Program-made: the position numbers and the translations under genes | The notes under the pieces: generated by a model | Told to the model about the DNA's origin: nothing | What the model saw: the letters and a program-made list of their open reading frames with translations, nothing else | Database searches by the model: none | Assembly: GCA_029962745.1 (NCBI GenBank) | Contig: CM057167.1 | Location: 24,714,642-24,778,641, forward strand | From: Echinometra lucunter | Lineage: Eukaryota > Echinodermata > Echinoidea > Camarodonta > Echinometridae | DNA: 64,000 nucleotides | Reading direction: 5' to 3' | Part shown: positions 34,461-44,995 of the stretch, piece by piece | Position numbering within the stretch: position 1 is the stretch's first letter | Layout: the number at the start of each line of letters is the position of its first letter

Positions 34461-34892
34461 TTAAAGAAAAATCTGTTTCTCTGAGTACGTGTTTTCTTCC
34501 CGTCGTATCATATCACTTCCTTATTAACTTTATTTAAGTAGACGAGCACGAAAATCTCAGTATTCGATCACATTTACTAGAACTTTTCCCTGCAGAAATG
34601 TATCAAGTCGTTATTCTTTTCTATATTCTACGCCTTCCGGTTAGAATTATTTGTCAAGCAGACATAATAATGAATACCCATCGGAATTTCTTAGGTATCT
34701 GGAACAAAATAAAAGACAAGCTTCGATTTATTGATTTGAATATCTCATTTCAAACTTTGCGGTCAACATGGTCAATTTTTCACAAATAACCACATTCATG
34801 CTTTTGGTCATAAACAATTGCATTAAAATATTCATGCAATCAATACATTGCACAACTTTCATCAAAACATGTTTGTGTGGTCTATGTTTGCG
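34461..34892. other. No recognised feature
   Basis: AT-rich, nothing supported. Confidence 0.4.
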
Positions 34893-35262
34893 GGTGATGT
34901 TCGTTATTCCGAAGGTTCGTTATTCCGAAGTTTCTTTATTCAAAAACACCCAAATTGCGTATACCTAGATGTTCGTTAATCCGAAAATGAAGAAAGGTTC
35001 GTTAATCGGAACATTTGTGGCGTTATTTTGAAGGTTCGTTAGTCCGAAACTAAAATAAGGTTCGTTATTCCAAAGGTTCGTTTATCCAAAAATAAGATAA
35101 GGTTCGTTATTCCGGAAGTTCTTTAATCCAAAAATGAAATAAGGTTCATTGTTCGAAGGTTCGATAGTCCAAAATAACTAACGAACTAGAACCTTATTCA
35201 TTTTCGGACTAACGAAACTTTATTTCAAAACGAACCTCGGAATAACGAACCATGTTTGCAGG
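34893..35262. repeat. TTCGTTATTCCGAA-rich repeat with inverted ends
   Basis: At least eight degenerate copies of GGTTCGTTANTCCGAAAA alternate with AATGAAATAA-like spacers. The left edge TGATGTTCGTTATTCCGAAG and right edge CGGAATAACGAACCATG are inverted relative to each other, and the last ~90 bp carry the motif in the opposite orientation (ACGAACTAGAACC, GGACTAACGAAAC). A decayed relative lies at 41405-41545. The shape suggests a mobile element built from internal palindromic units. No family is assigned. Confidence 0.75.
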
Positions 35263-36367
35263 GAGCAGGTTTACAATCGAAACGACTTGAATGTGAGTTC
35301 CGTGATCTGAAAATAGGAATCGTAAGTCTCTTTCTCTTAAAATGAAAAATTGGTCTAACATTTTGGTGATTGCATTGATGTGATGAAATTTTTCATAGCA
35401 ATATGGGGTTTTTAAACAAAGAAAGCCAACTTCGAAGAATTACTGTAAATGGAATAATATTCACCTGTATGACATTCATATCATATAAAGAGCAATTAAC
35501 ATGATTTCAAATGGTAACTGATTTAGGTGTTCAGGGTCACGCATTACTGAACACCACGTTATCAAAATTTGGTTCAAAATCCCAGGTGGTTTACATTCTT
35601 GCAAAATGTATTAGGCATGATGGGTCCTCAAATTTTCTTCATGATGATTTTCTTATTCAATTCGTGTTAAAGAGGTGTTACCTAGGCTTTGCTTCGGAAA
35701 GTTTTGTTTTAAGCCTTTCAGATGGGGAATGTTTGCAGAAATAAAGTTTACCGAATTTTAACGTTTACCTTCAAATAACCAGCGAAAACCCAAAAGAATG
35801 GCAAAATCCCAAAGCAATTCCATACCACGTGTGATTCTTTTTACGTTACGTTTGTTTGTGTTGGTGTTGGTTTGGTTTTGTATGAAAATTGGTGGAAGAT
35901 GCCTGCATCATTCCAGATAAACGAACATGCTCTTTATGCTTTCTGAAGGCCTCACTTCTTCTTGATCAAGATTTAGGTCTGTCATCTGGTTTCATGTTTT
36001 ATGAAATTCTTTGTGAAGTTGTATATTCAGTATAATGAAATATACCTTCAAGCCAGCTGACAATGCCTTTTACTCCAACCCCAAACATTTTTCAACCTTT
36101 GCAAATATTTAAAAAGGACAGGACAGCTCTAGGGAACTTGTATTTAAGCCACACTACACTCTCTCAATCGATTTCACACGTAATTATTTCCATGAGAGTT
36201 GCCAAAGCTAGTGTATATGCTACATTTGTTCACAATGTTACGCTATAACTTTACTTTGAAGATAAGCAGGTTATAGGCGAAAGTACCTTATGGTAAAGTA
36301 TTTCCATTTCTATCTATTACCAGTATGTTTACTTATTTGATCATTTATTCACATTTTGTTTATAAAA
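35263..36367. other. No recognised feature
   Basis: AT-rich. The frames at 35511-35744 and 36063-36248 have no recognisable motif. Confidence 0.4.
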
Positions 36368-36480
36368 AGCAGGATGGTCTCACCGAGAGCTGCAGAGGGC
36401 CTTCTTTAAAAGGGAGCCCTGCTATAGAACAAATAGAACGAATATAACGGAAAAAAATATGGTAAATGATATGCAACATA
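36368..36480 (-). mobile_element. Probable LINE or SINE 3' end, minus strand
   Basis: On the minus strand it reads TATAGCAGGGCTCCCTTTTA, AAGAAGGCCCTCTGCAGCTC and GTGAGACCATCCTGCTTTTT before ATAAACAAAAT. GGCTCCCTT..AAGAAGGCC..GACCA.CCTGCTTTTATAAA is a 3'-end pattern I associate with marine-animal LINEs and their SINE partners. The upstream body is not recognisable. Confidence 0.45.
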
Positions 36481-36867
36481 ACATGTGACAGAACAAAAGA
36501 AGTAAAATGCAAAATAGAATTATATTACAATGATAATGACAACATAACCTTAAGACGAACACAAGAAATGATAATCAGACCAACAAACAAACGAAATACA
36601 AAGAGTTATTTTTTTAATGTACATAAATGTTTAACACGCATTCCTTTAGAAATAATATTATTTGGGGTTCAGCCTTATGTAAGGAGTATAGACTATTGAA
36701 TAACTTGTCCGTTAATAAAGAACATTGAAAAGTTTGTTTATAACTTGGACTGAACTAATTCCATATGGAACAGTTATTTTGAATATCGAATGCTTTTGTA
36801 TAACACGGGTAAATAAATCGTATCATTGATGATTCAGAATATCAGGTTACTAGAAATACCTTATTCG

Positions 36868-37070
36868 AGTTGTTTCAGTACTTGAATAGATACATCAAGG
36901 TCATGGGTTTAATTCCCTTACAGGGCATTCTCTATTCATTTCTTCCCCCTTCCCAGTTTTCGAAGCGGTACCTGCTAGAAGTTCATTGGTTTGAACAGCG
37001 TTCTGTTTTTCTTTGAAATGCCTTGCTGGCAAGGGCAAGTCAGTATCGTATGACCGGGTTAATACCTTGA
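36868..37070 (+). mobile_element. Decayed tRNA-derived SINE, plus strand
   Basis: TCGAGTTGTTTCAGTACTTG serves as a poor A-box region, with a degraded B box GGGTTTAATTCCC (about 36906-36918) and a GGTACCTG remnant (36967-36974) matching the shared SINE body. No clear tail is seen. Confidence 0.5.
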
Positions 37071-37803
37071 CTTTAACTGATAACCCTTTAATATCTTTTT
37101 GTTAGAGACATTGTTGATGTATTTAGAGCTACATAAATCCAGTCCATCGTATTACTTCCCTGTAGAGTATGCTCCCAACACTTTAACGAGAAAGATTTGA
37201 AAGTCAACCAGAATCCGCTAGTAAATGAAAACATAAATATATTTAACTTTACACCTTCATATCCTTGCTCTTACAAGGAAAGCATAAAGATAAATGTTAA
37301 CAAGTTCAGCATTAACAGAGGCGTTATGGTTGTAAACATATCGTTTTAATTGCAATCATGTGACAGATGAAATCGGAGAGGGCGTACCTAGGAGTTTGAT
37401 CCCTTACAGTATTTCATAAATCAACTTGCAGCATGATTGTATATCTCGACACTATTCCGTTTTACATTGGCATTAAAAGGGATACATTCCCCCGCTAAAA
37501 TAACATTGTTCATTATCCATCTCCTGCGGGTTCACTAGAGCCACGAGTAAACCGAGCTCCCATCTCCGGCGTCCATCTGGATGAAGATACAAAGGCCGAT
37601 GGTTGAGTTCATCATTTTGAACGCCGAAAAAAACAAGACGCGGACCCGTTTGGCGGGTTCGGGAAATCGATCAGGTCGCCATTTTGTGTTTGTCGAGCTG
37701 TCACGTCGGGTGTTCATCAACATGCTTCCAGGGCTATTGCCGTTGATCTTCCAAGGACAATGGCCTCTATGGATGGAAGATTCGCAGATGATACAGATGG
37801 GTT
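37071..37803. other. No recognised gene
   Basis: Frames 37535-37723 (minus) and 37581-37805 (plus) overlap in opposite directions in a slightly GC-richer stretch. Neither shows a family I recognise. Confidence 0.35.
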
Positions 37804-38043
37804 AAAGGCGTAGCCAAGAGACAACAGGGGCCTGCAACCCATTCTTCAGGAAACAAACAAACAAATATGTTATTAATAGAAATTAGTATCTACCCCTATC
37901 CCTATACCTACCTGATGGATTTAGAGGGTAATATTAGAACCCCCAAAAAAATTATTTGGGATGTTACTCAGTGAAATGTGTGTCAACCCCCCCCCCCCCA
38001 CCCTCTCCCCGCCCTCCCTTCAGTAAGTCTGGCTATGCGTTTG
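37804..38043. mobile_element. Possible MITE with AGGCGTAGCC termini
   Basis: The left end AAAGGCGTAGCCAAG pairs with right end CTGGCTATGCGTTTG (one mismatch in the core). The flanks GATGGGTT (37796-37803) and GATTGGTT (38044-38051) could be a diverged 8-bp duplication, which would make it hAT. TTAA immediately before AGGCG is the competing reading. A C13 tract (about 37986-37998) lies inside. Confidence 0.5.
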
Positions 38044-38436
38044 GATTGGTTTATCGGATGGTACACATGATGAGCTCACGTGCCATCTCCTTGACATCTT
38101 CGTGAACGTACAAGGAAAGAAATGGGCCACCCCATTTTCACACCTTAAAGGTTGCAATAGAATATGATGAAAGCACCACCTCATAAGATAGATTGGATGG
38201 GGGTTTTTTTAGCGTCCAATGCCAACCTTGAAAGAGGGAGGAGCGCAAAATTACATTTCTGCCTCAGGTGAAGCAAGGTTATTATTTACCGTTTTCCTAG
38301 GATTCGGTTGGAAAACAATACTTGACATGAAAAAGGATTGTAGAAAAAAGAGTATCCTGTCATTAACTAAAAGTGACAAAGTTTCATCACATACTTTGCG
38401 ATGCCTTTTCCCCTTTCCTGATGAAGCCTTAACAAC

Positions 38437-38590
38437 CATTTTAGGGGTCTAAATTTACGCCTTTAAAATTGCAGGATGGAATTTTACACCCTAACTTCAG
38501 GGTGTAACTTTAGCAGTTTTTTAGTTTTATACACCAGAACCCGTAGAGTGATGATGGTGTTACATTTGGCACATTGAAACTTTCCTGACA
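38437..38590. repeat. Decayed repeat with TTTACRCC / GGTGTAA motifs
   Basis: TTTACGCC, TTTACACCC, AGGGTGTAACTTT, TATACACC and GGTGTTACA occur in 150 bp, like 7893-8075 and the element at 60260. The ends are not defined. Confidence 0.35.
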
Positions 38591-40010
38591 GTCTTCTTGT
38601 TGATTTGTTCTGTCACTGAAAGTTATCTTTACCATCATTTGTTTTTTTCTATGACGTGAACGACGTCATACGCATATCAAAATGAAACAGGGAATTGTTT
38701 ATAGACAAACCTGTAGGATAGGAGAATCAGTACCGCTGATCAGCTTTCGTGGTACGTCAAGAGAAACTACATTGCCCATGGAGGCCCATTGGGTGGTGAT
38801 TTCAAACGGTAATACGTCCCTATTTGACGCTTAACCTAATGAGAATCGAGATGATATCATTACGCGTGGGCGATAAACCTCTAGTAATTGAAGGGTAAGG
38901 TCCAAATTACCTTGTCTTGAGATTCATAAATAGGATGATACATCCTGAATTTTCGTCTCTTTTTTGACAGAAACTAACAAATCTGTTCAACCCGAGTTTC
39001 TTGACGATTGTATAGGCAATCAGGGTTTACACATTGTTTGCCCTATTTGCAATCTGTCGTCAACAAATTGAATTATGCTAAGCATGCATGTGCCTTCAAT
39101 TCCTAGATAAGCTATATATTGGCTTACTTATTAAACAGGTGAAGAATCAGACCAGATATAATTACATGCGCTGTATTTAAAAAAAAAAAAAGGGGGGGGG
39201 GTCTCCATGCTTAAAAACTTTCTGAAACTTTCCAAGAGTAACAAATAAAGTATATGCGCAACTAAAAACTACGGATAATGCTGAATGCAACACTTTGCAT
39301 GCACGTCCACAAAAATCATAGAATCAAAATTGATATATTTACTTTGTGGACATTTATAACGCATTATATTAACGTGTCTTTTTTTTTTTTTTTTCTTTTT
39401 TGATTGATTCATTAATTGAAATCACGCTTTTTCTCGTCAGACCGTTAAAATAAAGGCATCGTAAAATTAAATGCACACCCTACTCCCGACAATATAAACA
39501 AATCAACCCCTTCGCATAAACTGAAATATAAATATCAGTATCATTTCCGGGTAAAACTCAAATAACTCAGTTATACTCTCCATAATGTAAATTAATCAGG
39601 TTCATGAGACAATCCTGAACAGTTTAAACAAGTTAATATAAAACATTTGTTATCTGAAGGACGTCTGCTCTTTGTAGCAAATTTGATCAAACTGATGTTT
39701 ATTGAATTATTGTAGCGAAAATCTTTGGCTTCAGGCAGTGAAAAAGGTGAAGGGAAGAAGCACGGATATTCGGTTTCAGTCGGTCATGAAAATTAATACT
39801 AATAATTGGTGCAAGTTCTGGTAGAATTGAACAGTAATCTTCTAAAATGACTTCTGTCTGGAGGATATCAGCAAAATGCTCATTAATTTGAATTAATAAT
39901 CGACTTTATCAAAGGAAACACAATAAGTTGTATATGTGTATAGTAACTTTATTTTCAACTGGAAAGGTTAAGTTGAAAATCACGAGACGGGTTCAACTCC
40001 AACCACACAA
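38591..40010. other. No recognised gene; homopolymers
   Basis: A/G tract at about 39179-39200 and T tract at about 39380-39400. Otherwise AT-rich and unremarkable. Confidence 0.4.
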
Positions 40011-40092
40011 TAAAGGCTTGTTCAGATACGGCCCAACAACCCCCGCTACAAACCCCCTCAACATTTTTTATGGCGCGACAACTCCCCCCCCC

Positions 40093-40124
<32 letters not shown>

Positions 40125-40317
40125 GGTCAAACTCGATACATTACATTTGGCGCTAACTTTCTAAGAATTTGATTGGTCCACAACTTTATGCAGCCAGGCA
40201 ACAAAAAAAGATGTCTCCTGCCTCGGCGACATTTTATTTTTTCTGCCTAATTTCCCATAGACTTGTTCACTAAAAATGCTGAGGGGATTTGTCGCCCCAT
40301 GTCTGAACAAGCCTTTA
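40011..40317. mobile_element. TTAA-type MITE with AGGCTTGTTCAGA termini and a C17T24 tract
   Basis: The left end AAAGGCTTGTTCAGATACGG is matched by CCATGTCTGAACAAGCCTTT on the right (reverse complement AAAGGCTTGTTCAGACATGG). The flanks ATAA and TTAG are each one base from TTAA. Length is about 307 bp. The interior holds 17 C directly followed by 24 T (40084-40124), TTGATTGGTCCAC and GCCTCGGCGAC. It is non-coding. Confidence 0.87.
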
Positions 40318-40613
40318 GGCCTACTCTACAAGCATATACGTGTGTTTCCTAAACAAGCACAGATAACCTAACGTCATCTCACGACGTAAAGAGGTAACGG
40401 AATTACTAAGACCTGAAAATGTTCAAATGTGTAATTGCTTTGTAATAATTATCAAAAGAGCAGGCCAGGATGAGCAAAACTTCCTATTTCTTTTACCCAA
40501 TTTCAAATTCACCAAAGTTTGTTACGATATGAAAAGGATGTGTGGGAAGTAACTGTCAAGAATAAGGCTGATTTTTGTCATTACTCTTTTGTTTTCTTCA
40601 CCAAGATGATGGT
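40318..40613. other. No recognised feature
   Basis: Nothing supported. Confidence 0.4.
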
Positions 40614-40790
40614 CATTATCATCGCGATCATGGTTATTAATACTATTATTAATATCATGATTACTATTGTCACTATTTTCATCAGTATACCATATCCATC
40701 TGATCATCTTATTGTACAGTCACTAGATTGATCATTATTATTATTATTATCATTATTATCAATATTGATATCATTAACGGCTGATTAATT
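40614..40790. repeat. Imperfect ATT/ATC trinucleotide repeat
   Basis: ATCATCGCGATCATGG.. to (ATT)5 ATCATTATTATCAAT. Heavily interrupted, so probably old. Confidence 0.75.
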
Positions 40791-41404
40791 CATTTTCAAA
40801 TTAGTGGTCTAATTGTCATGTAATCACATCTTACTAGAAAGAACCACAGATTTCTCTTTCTTTCTCAATTGCACATTTCATGTCATGTACACTGTGTCTT
40901 GCAAGCACGACCGGGGCAGTCGTGTTTTTTTTTTTTTCCGGAAAACCCTGAATGGAATACCGATATCCGTCCTTGCTCCACTTTTTTCAATAGACCTTTG
41001 CACTTTTCGTTCCTATCACAGTGACCATGGTGACGATGGGTCTTTAACTATCGATTCCAATATTTACATATTCCTCTATCTTGATCAATGGCTTATTTTT
41101 GAAGGGTTTAAAAATAGTAAAGCAGACGGTAGCAAGAAAAGCAAATGTTTTGTCCATATCCCGAGGGGTTTCCTTAGTTTGAGGCAAGTTTAGAGAAGAG
41201 TCCATCAATAAATTTAGCCCAACACTCACGGTAAAAGGAAATAGAGAGAGGAAAGGGATAAGAATGGACAAAATGGGAAGTACATCCTTTTAAGTGAACA
41301 ACGTGTGGCACCCTGGACAAAGTTTAAGGATCGATGTGTTAAGGCATATAACTGAAGAACGGGATATTTTATGGCACACAGAAAGAGAAGCCTATGCATC
41401 TCAT
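40791..41404. other. No recognised gene
   Basis: The 126-codon frame 40813-41193 contains a T14 run read as Phe and no recognisable domain. Confidence 0.35.
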
Positions 41405-41545
41405 TATACCGTAGGGTTCATTATTCCAAAAATGATATAGGGTTCCTCAATCAGGGACATCTGATGCGTTAATCGGAGGATTTTCATTCCTGAAGTTCCC
41501 CTCATTCCAGGCTCGTTTAACACAAACCTGCAAGGTATCTTCGAA
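41405..41545. repeat. Decayed relative of the TTCGTTATTCCGAA repeat
   Basis: GGGTTCATTATTCCAAAAATG, GCGTTAATCGGAGG and GTTCCCCTCATTCCAG match the unit of 34893-35262, and both end near AACCTGCAAGG / AACCATGTTTGCAGGG. Confidence 0.5.
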
Positions 41546-41773
41546 AAAAATGAGACAGATCTGTAATTTATCCCTCCATATCTGGATCAGTCATCTTCCA
41601 CGTTTTTCAAATCAGTGAAATTGAGCTAAAATGAGATACATAGTAGAGGGTTTTATTTTTAGCCCAAGGACATGCCTTCCCAATGTTGTTGTGCCTCGTT
41701 CATGTATGAAGCGGTTTACCGCGTTGTACTCGCGCGTTATTTGAGTGTGTGGGTGCATGTGTGTGCGTGTGCG

Positions 41774-41930
41774 TGTCGAGTGGTTTAAGGCGCTTAACTG
41801 GAGATGTGAAAGTCGGGAGTTCGATCCCCGCGCTACGGCACTCATGCCCTTGAGCAAGGCATTTTATCTACATTGCTTTTTTATCATACATCAAATAAAT
41901 GAAAATGCTATAGGCATTATTGATACCAAC
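41774..41930 (+). mobile_element. tRNA-derived SINE head, plus strand
   Basis: GTCGAGTGGTTTAAGGCGCT forms an A box like that of a Leu/Ser-type tRNA, and GGAGTTCGATCCCCGC (about 41817-41832) is a strong B box. CACTCATGCCCTTGAGCAAGGC follows as body. A (GT)n-like tract (about 41738-41773) abuts the 5' side. The 3' part is short or truncated. Confidence 0.75.
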
Positions 41931-43102
41931 GTGTGCACGTGTTAAAAAAAAGCCATGTTTTGAAAGATCATTCATATCGAATATCATAATTGTGGGGCAT
42001 AGGGAGGGGGGCGTATGCTTGGGTTTGTTATTTTATATTATTTTCTTAGGGATTTCATTCCATTATCTTCTTTACTTATTTTCTCGAAAATGCTTTAACA
42101 TTATGTTAACAACATTATGTTATGAAAACGAAACGAAGATTTGTATTTGTTGGAATTATTTACAATAATTTTATGTAACGATTTATTTTGGATGAAATCG
42201 CTAATAAAAAATATTTGGAAAAACAAAAAGTGTGTGTGTGTGTGCGTGTATGTGTGTTTTGGCTGATAATGGAAAAATGGAAAGCCATAGATTTACATTC
42301 AAACGTGATGGGAATGCTTCACAGCCTTTAAGAGATTAACACCACATCCCCATTTTTCAATTTCAAGATCTGGAGCCCTAAACGACGTTACAAATAATTG
42401 TGAACTTTGTACTAATTAGTTATATATTATCCTACTTCTAAAACATGTTTTCGCGGGGATTGAGCGAAACTGTGTCGTTTTAATCTTCTTTCTACTCCTA
42501 CTTCTCCTGGGCTGATATCCTATAGGGGCGACCGAGAAGTCTAAGAGGTCAGCGTGTAAACATAAGACATTTTCGCCTCTCTGAACCTATATTGACTCTA
42601 ACTCTTATGTCGTCAATTTAAGTCCCAGGTGGACCATGTTCACACGCGGAGGTTAACTCTCAATTGATCAAGTTCAAAAGGCTTTATATAACACGAAACC
42701 TTCTTGTTGTTCATGCATGATGTTCACACAAATAATGTATCTAGTAAGTTTGAGTACGGATAATTTAGTGACATGTTCTTGCTCGCTAGAAAAGGCTGCA
42801 CCCCAATTTCTGACCAAAACATTATTTCATGGACAAGACTAACGAAATGAACAGGATGACATATACGCTAGATTTCTTGAAGCGGTGGTTTCAGAGGTGG
42901 AGCTTTTAAGACTCTTCTGACATTCCACTGTTTGAATAAAATAATTAGGAAATGATTATAAAAGCTTTTCAAAGACAAATGAACATTACAAAATGATTGA
43001 TGTGGTGTTTCAAATACGGAGAAAACAAACGTATTTGAGGTAAACCAACCATGCCATTTCTGTAGTTTTTGTGGTAAAAGGTGCCCTCGAGGTAAGGGAA
43101 AC
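41931..43102. other. No recognised gene; GT repeat
   Basis: GT microsatellite at 42228-42258. The frames at 41920-42168 and 42868-43113 have no recognisable domain. Confidence 0.4.
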
Positions 43103-43582
43103 ATTAAAGGCATTGCTAACTTTGTGAGCAGCCGATTTAAAAAATTCTCAAACTAAGATGACACATGTGTATGAATACTTGTATTTGTACTCAAAAACCC
43201 TGAAACCAACCATAATTTGGAATTTTAAAAATATGTTAGTAAGACGCAAACCGCGATTTTATTATTTTAGGTCTCAGAGACAATGAATAAGAGGACCGGT
43301 TTGCTCGAGTTGAAAAAACCGTTTTCTACCTCCCTCCGCGTGATACGCCGCAACACACAATACAGTCCGGTGAGTCATGCGCGTCTAGTTGCAACCGACC
43401 CTTATATATTTTTCAAATATTGGTTCACATTTTCTAATATTTGAAAATACTTCCTGTGGATATTATTCTTTGAAACTTTCAGACTGGTATTTTAACATTA
43501 TAACCCTTATGTTTATCCCATTTTCAAGTAGCAAAATTAGTTGGTTTTTTTTAATTATAACAATATAAGCAATGCCTTTAAT
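43103..43582. mobile_element. TTAA-flanked element with ATTAAAGGCATTGCT termini
   Basis: The left ATTAAAGGCATTGCT (43103-43117) is the exact reverse complement of the right AGCAATGCCTTTAAT (43568-43582). TTAA sits at both edges, so the element proper is AGGCATTGCT..AGCAATGCCT in a TTAA duplication. It is about 480 bp with no long frame. The start resembles TTAAAGCCATTGMGTAACTT of the 12908/56076 family, suggesting one superfamily; Kolobok-like is the best guess. Confidence 0.85.
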
Positions 43583-43810
43583 GGAAAGTCGGTCACCAAT
43601 TATGCACGGCGTCGTTTAAATGGCATATGACCAAGAAGAACAAATGGAATGTTATTCCATCCATTCCGGTCTCAAAATGCCACTGGAGATCTTATACGTT
43701 TGACAAGGCTTTCACATCAATCTAAATTCTTTTGAAAGTTAAACATCAAAACGTGGTTGAGGTCAGACGTGGTGCAGTGTTTCTTCTCCATCTTTCTCGT
43801 CTCTTGGCAG

Positions 43811-44021
43811 AAACCTTGGGGATTTGATTAGGAATGGCTTTGATCTGGCGAAGTGTTTGCGTAAAAGGAACAAAAGGTCTACGTGTTCGCTGCGTCGTAA
43901 GGGTGATGTTTATTTGAAATCAATTTCCGTTTTTGCAGTCTACCCGAAATATATCCGGCAGTTAATGCTCAGGGAATGCGAGTGGAGTGCACGACATCGC
44001 AATATATCATACACTCAAATC
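43811..44021 (+). other. Possible coding exon, unidentified
   Basis: A pyrimidine tract ending CTCGTCTCTTGGCAG (AG 43809-43810) and the donor ATC|GTAAGTATG at 44022 bracket 211 bp. One frame is open throughout for 70 codons in phase with the donor. A second good acceptor, CCGTTTTTGCAG (43937-43938), would give an 83-bp exon reading YPKYIRQLMLRECEWSARHR and on to the donor. Composition is coding-like (Arg, Cys and Trp present, little low complexity), but I do not recognise the family and see no partner exon. Confidence 0.28.
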
Positions 44022-44399
44022 GTAAGTATGACACTTAATAATGATACATGCTCCTAGAAAGAACATGAAAGAGGTTGTCATAACCTTGATTGCTTAAATT
44101 CTTCTCGTGATAAACGATGACGGCCTCCTTTTTCAATCGATTTAAGTTTCGTTCTATGTGACTTTCTCAATTGCCATCCCTTTCAAATGAAGAGACGCAT
44201 TAACCTTCAGACTAGAGTCACTAAACCATCAACGTAATTTCTTCTGAAATACATTAAATGAAAATAAAAACTGAAGTAAGTGTCCACACAGCAGTACTCA
44301 TGAAAAACAATACTATGTAACGAGAAGTTGCTTTGTTATTAATGCGCTAAGGGATTTTTTTTACATCTCCAAGTTATGATATCACAATAATTTGTTTAC
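44022..44399. other. No recognised feature
   Basis: AT-rich, nothing supported. Confidence 0.4.
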
Positions 44400-44580
44400 C
44401 AGGAGAATCATCATCAACAACGGTAATATTCTTCCACAGGGCCCAGCAATTTTCAGGTCCCCATTTACACCTGGGCCGAGGAGGATAAATGTGGATATTA
44501 CAAAACAACGTGTGTAAAGATGAGATTGAACCTATAACCCCTCGCATTACAGAGACAAGCGTCTTCACCAATATACCGCA
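44400..44580 (-). mobile_element. tRNA-derived SINE, minus strand
   Basis: On the minus strand, a head with degraded B box GGGTTATAGGTTCAATC (near 44529-44545) is followed by CGGCCCAGGTGTAAATGGGG and ACCTGAAAATTGCTGGGCCC, the same body as 623, 27691 and 33583. It ends in GTTGTTGATGATGATT. Confidence 0.65.
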
Positions 44581-44856
44581 GTACTTTTTATTTCGAGTTT
44601 CTATGTTACACTTAAGATCACACCTCTGAAAATATATTGTGACCATGGATCTACGGTTTTGACACTAGTGTCTGCTATTTCTATGGTCTTTATCTGTGAA
44701 CATGCACATTCCTCATCTTCAGAAGATCACGAATACCAGCACATACACGCACGTAACACACGAACGCACACCCACAATGTCACTCACGCACACAGGCCAG
44801 ACAGGATTAAAGGTTCAGACACGTCGTAATAAAACACTGGCATGGTTGGGATACCT

Positions 44857-44995
44857 GGGGAGCATTTCATGACAAGTTTTGTCAGTGATTTTCACTGACA
44901 ACTATTATAAGCTACTGGAAATCCTCGCATCTGATTGGCTGAGAGCAAATTAGTTAGTGAAAATCATCGACAAAACTCTTCATGCAACGCTTCCC
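44857..44995. mobile_element. MITE, GGGGAGCGTTTCATGAAG family, copy 3
   Basis: The left end GGGGAGCATTTCATGACAAG and right end CTCTTCATGCAACGCTTCCC are imperfect inverted repeats. The centre GAAATCCTCGCATCTGATTG GCTGAGAGC matches copy 2 almost exactly. Point differences at both termini make this the oldest-looking of the three copies. Confidence 0.92.

Noticed and set aside
33983..34537. 184-codon Leu/Ser/Phe-rich frame, resembling a membrane protein
   Set aside because: Composition follows from CT-rich low-complexity DNA. No regular membrane segments or family motifs.
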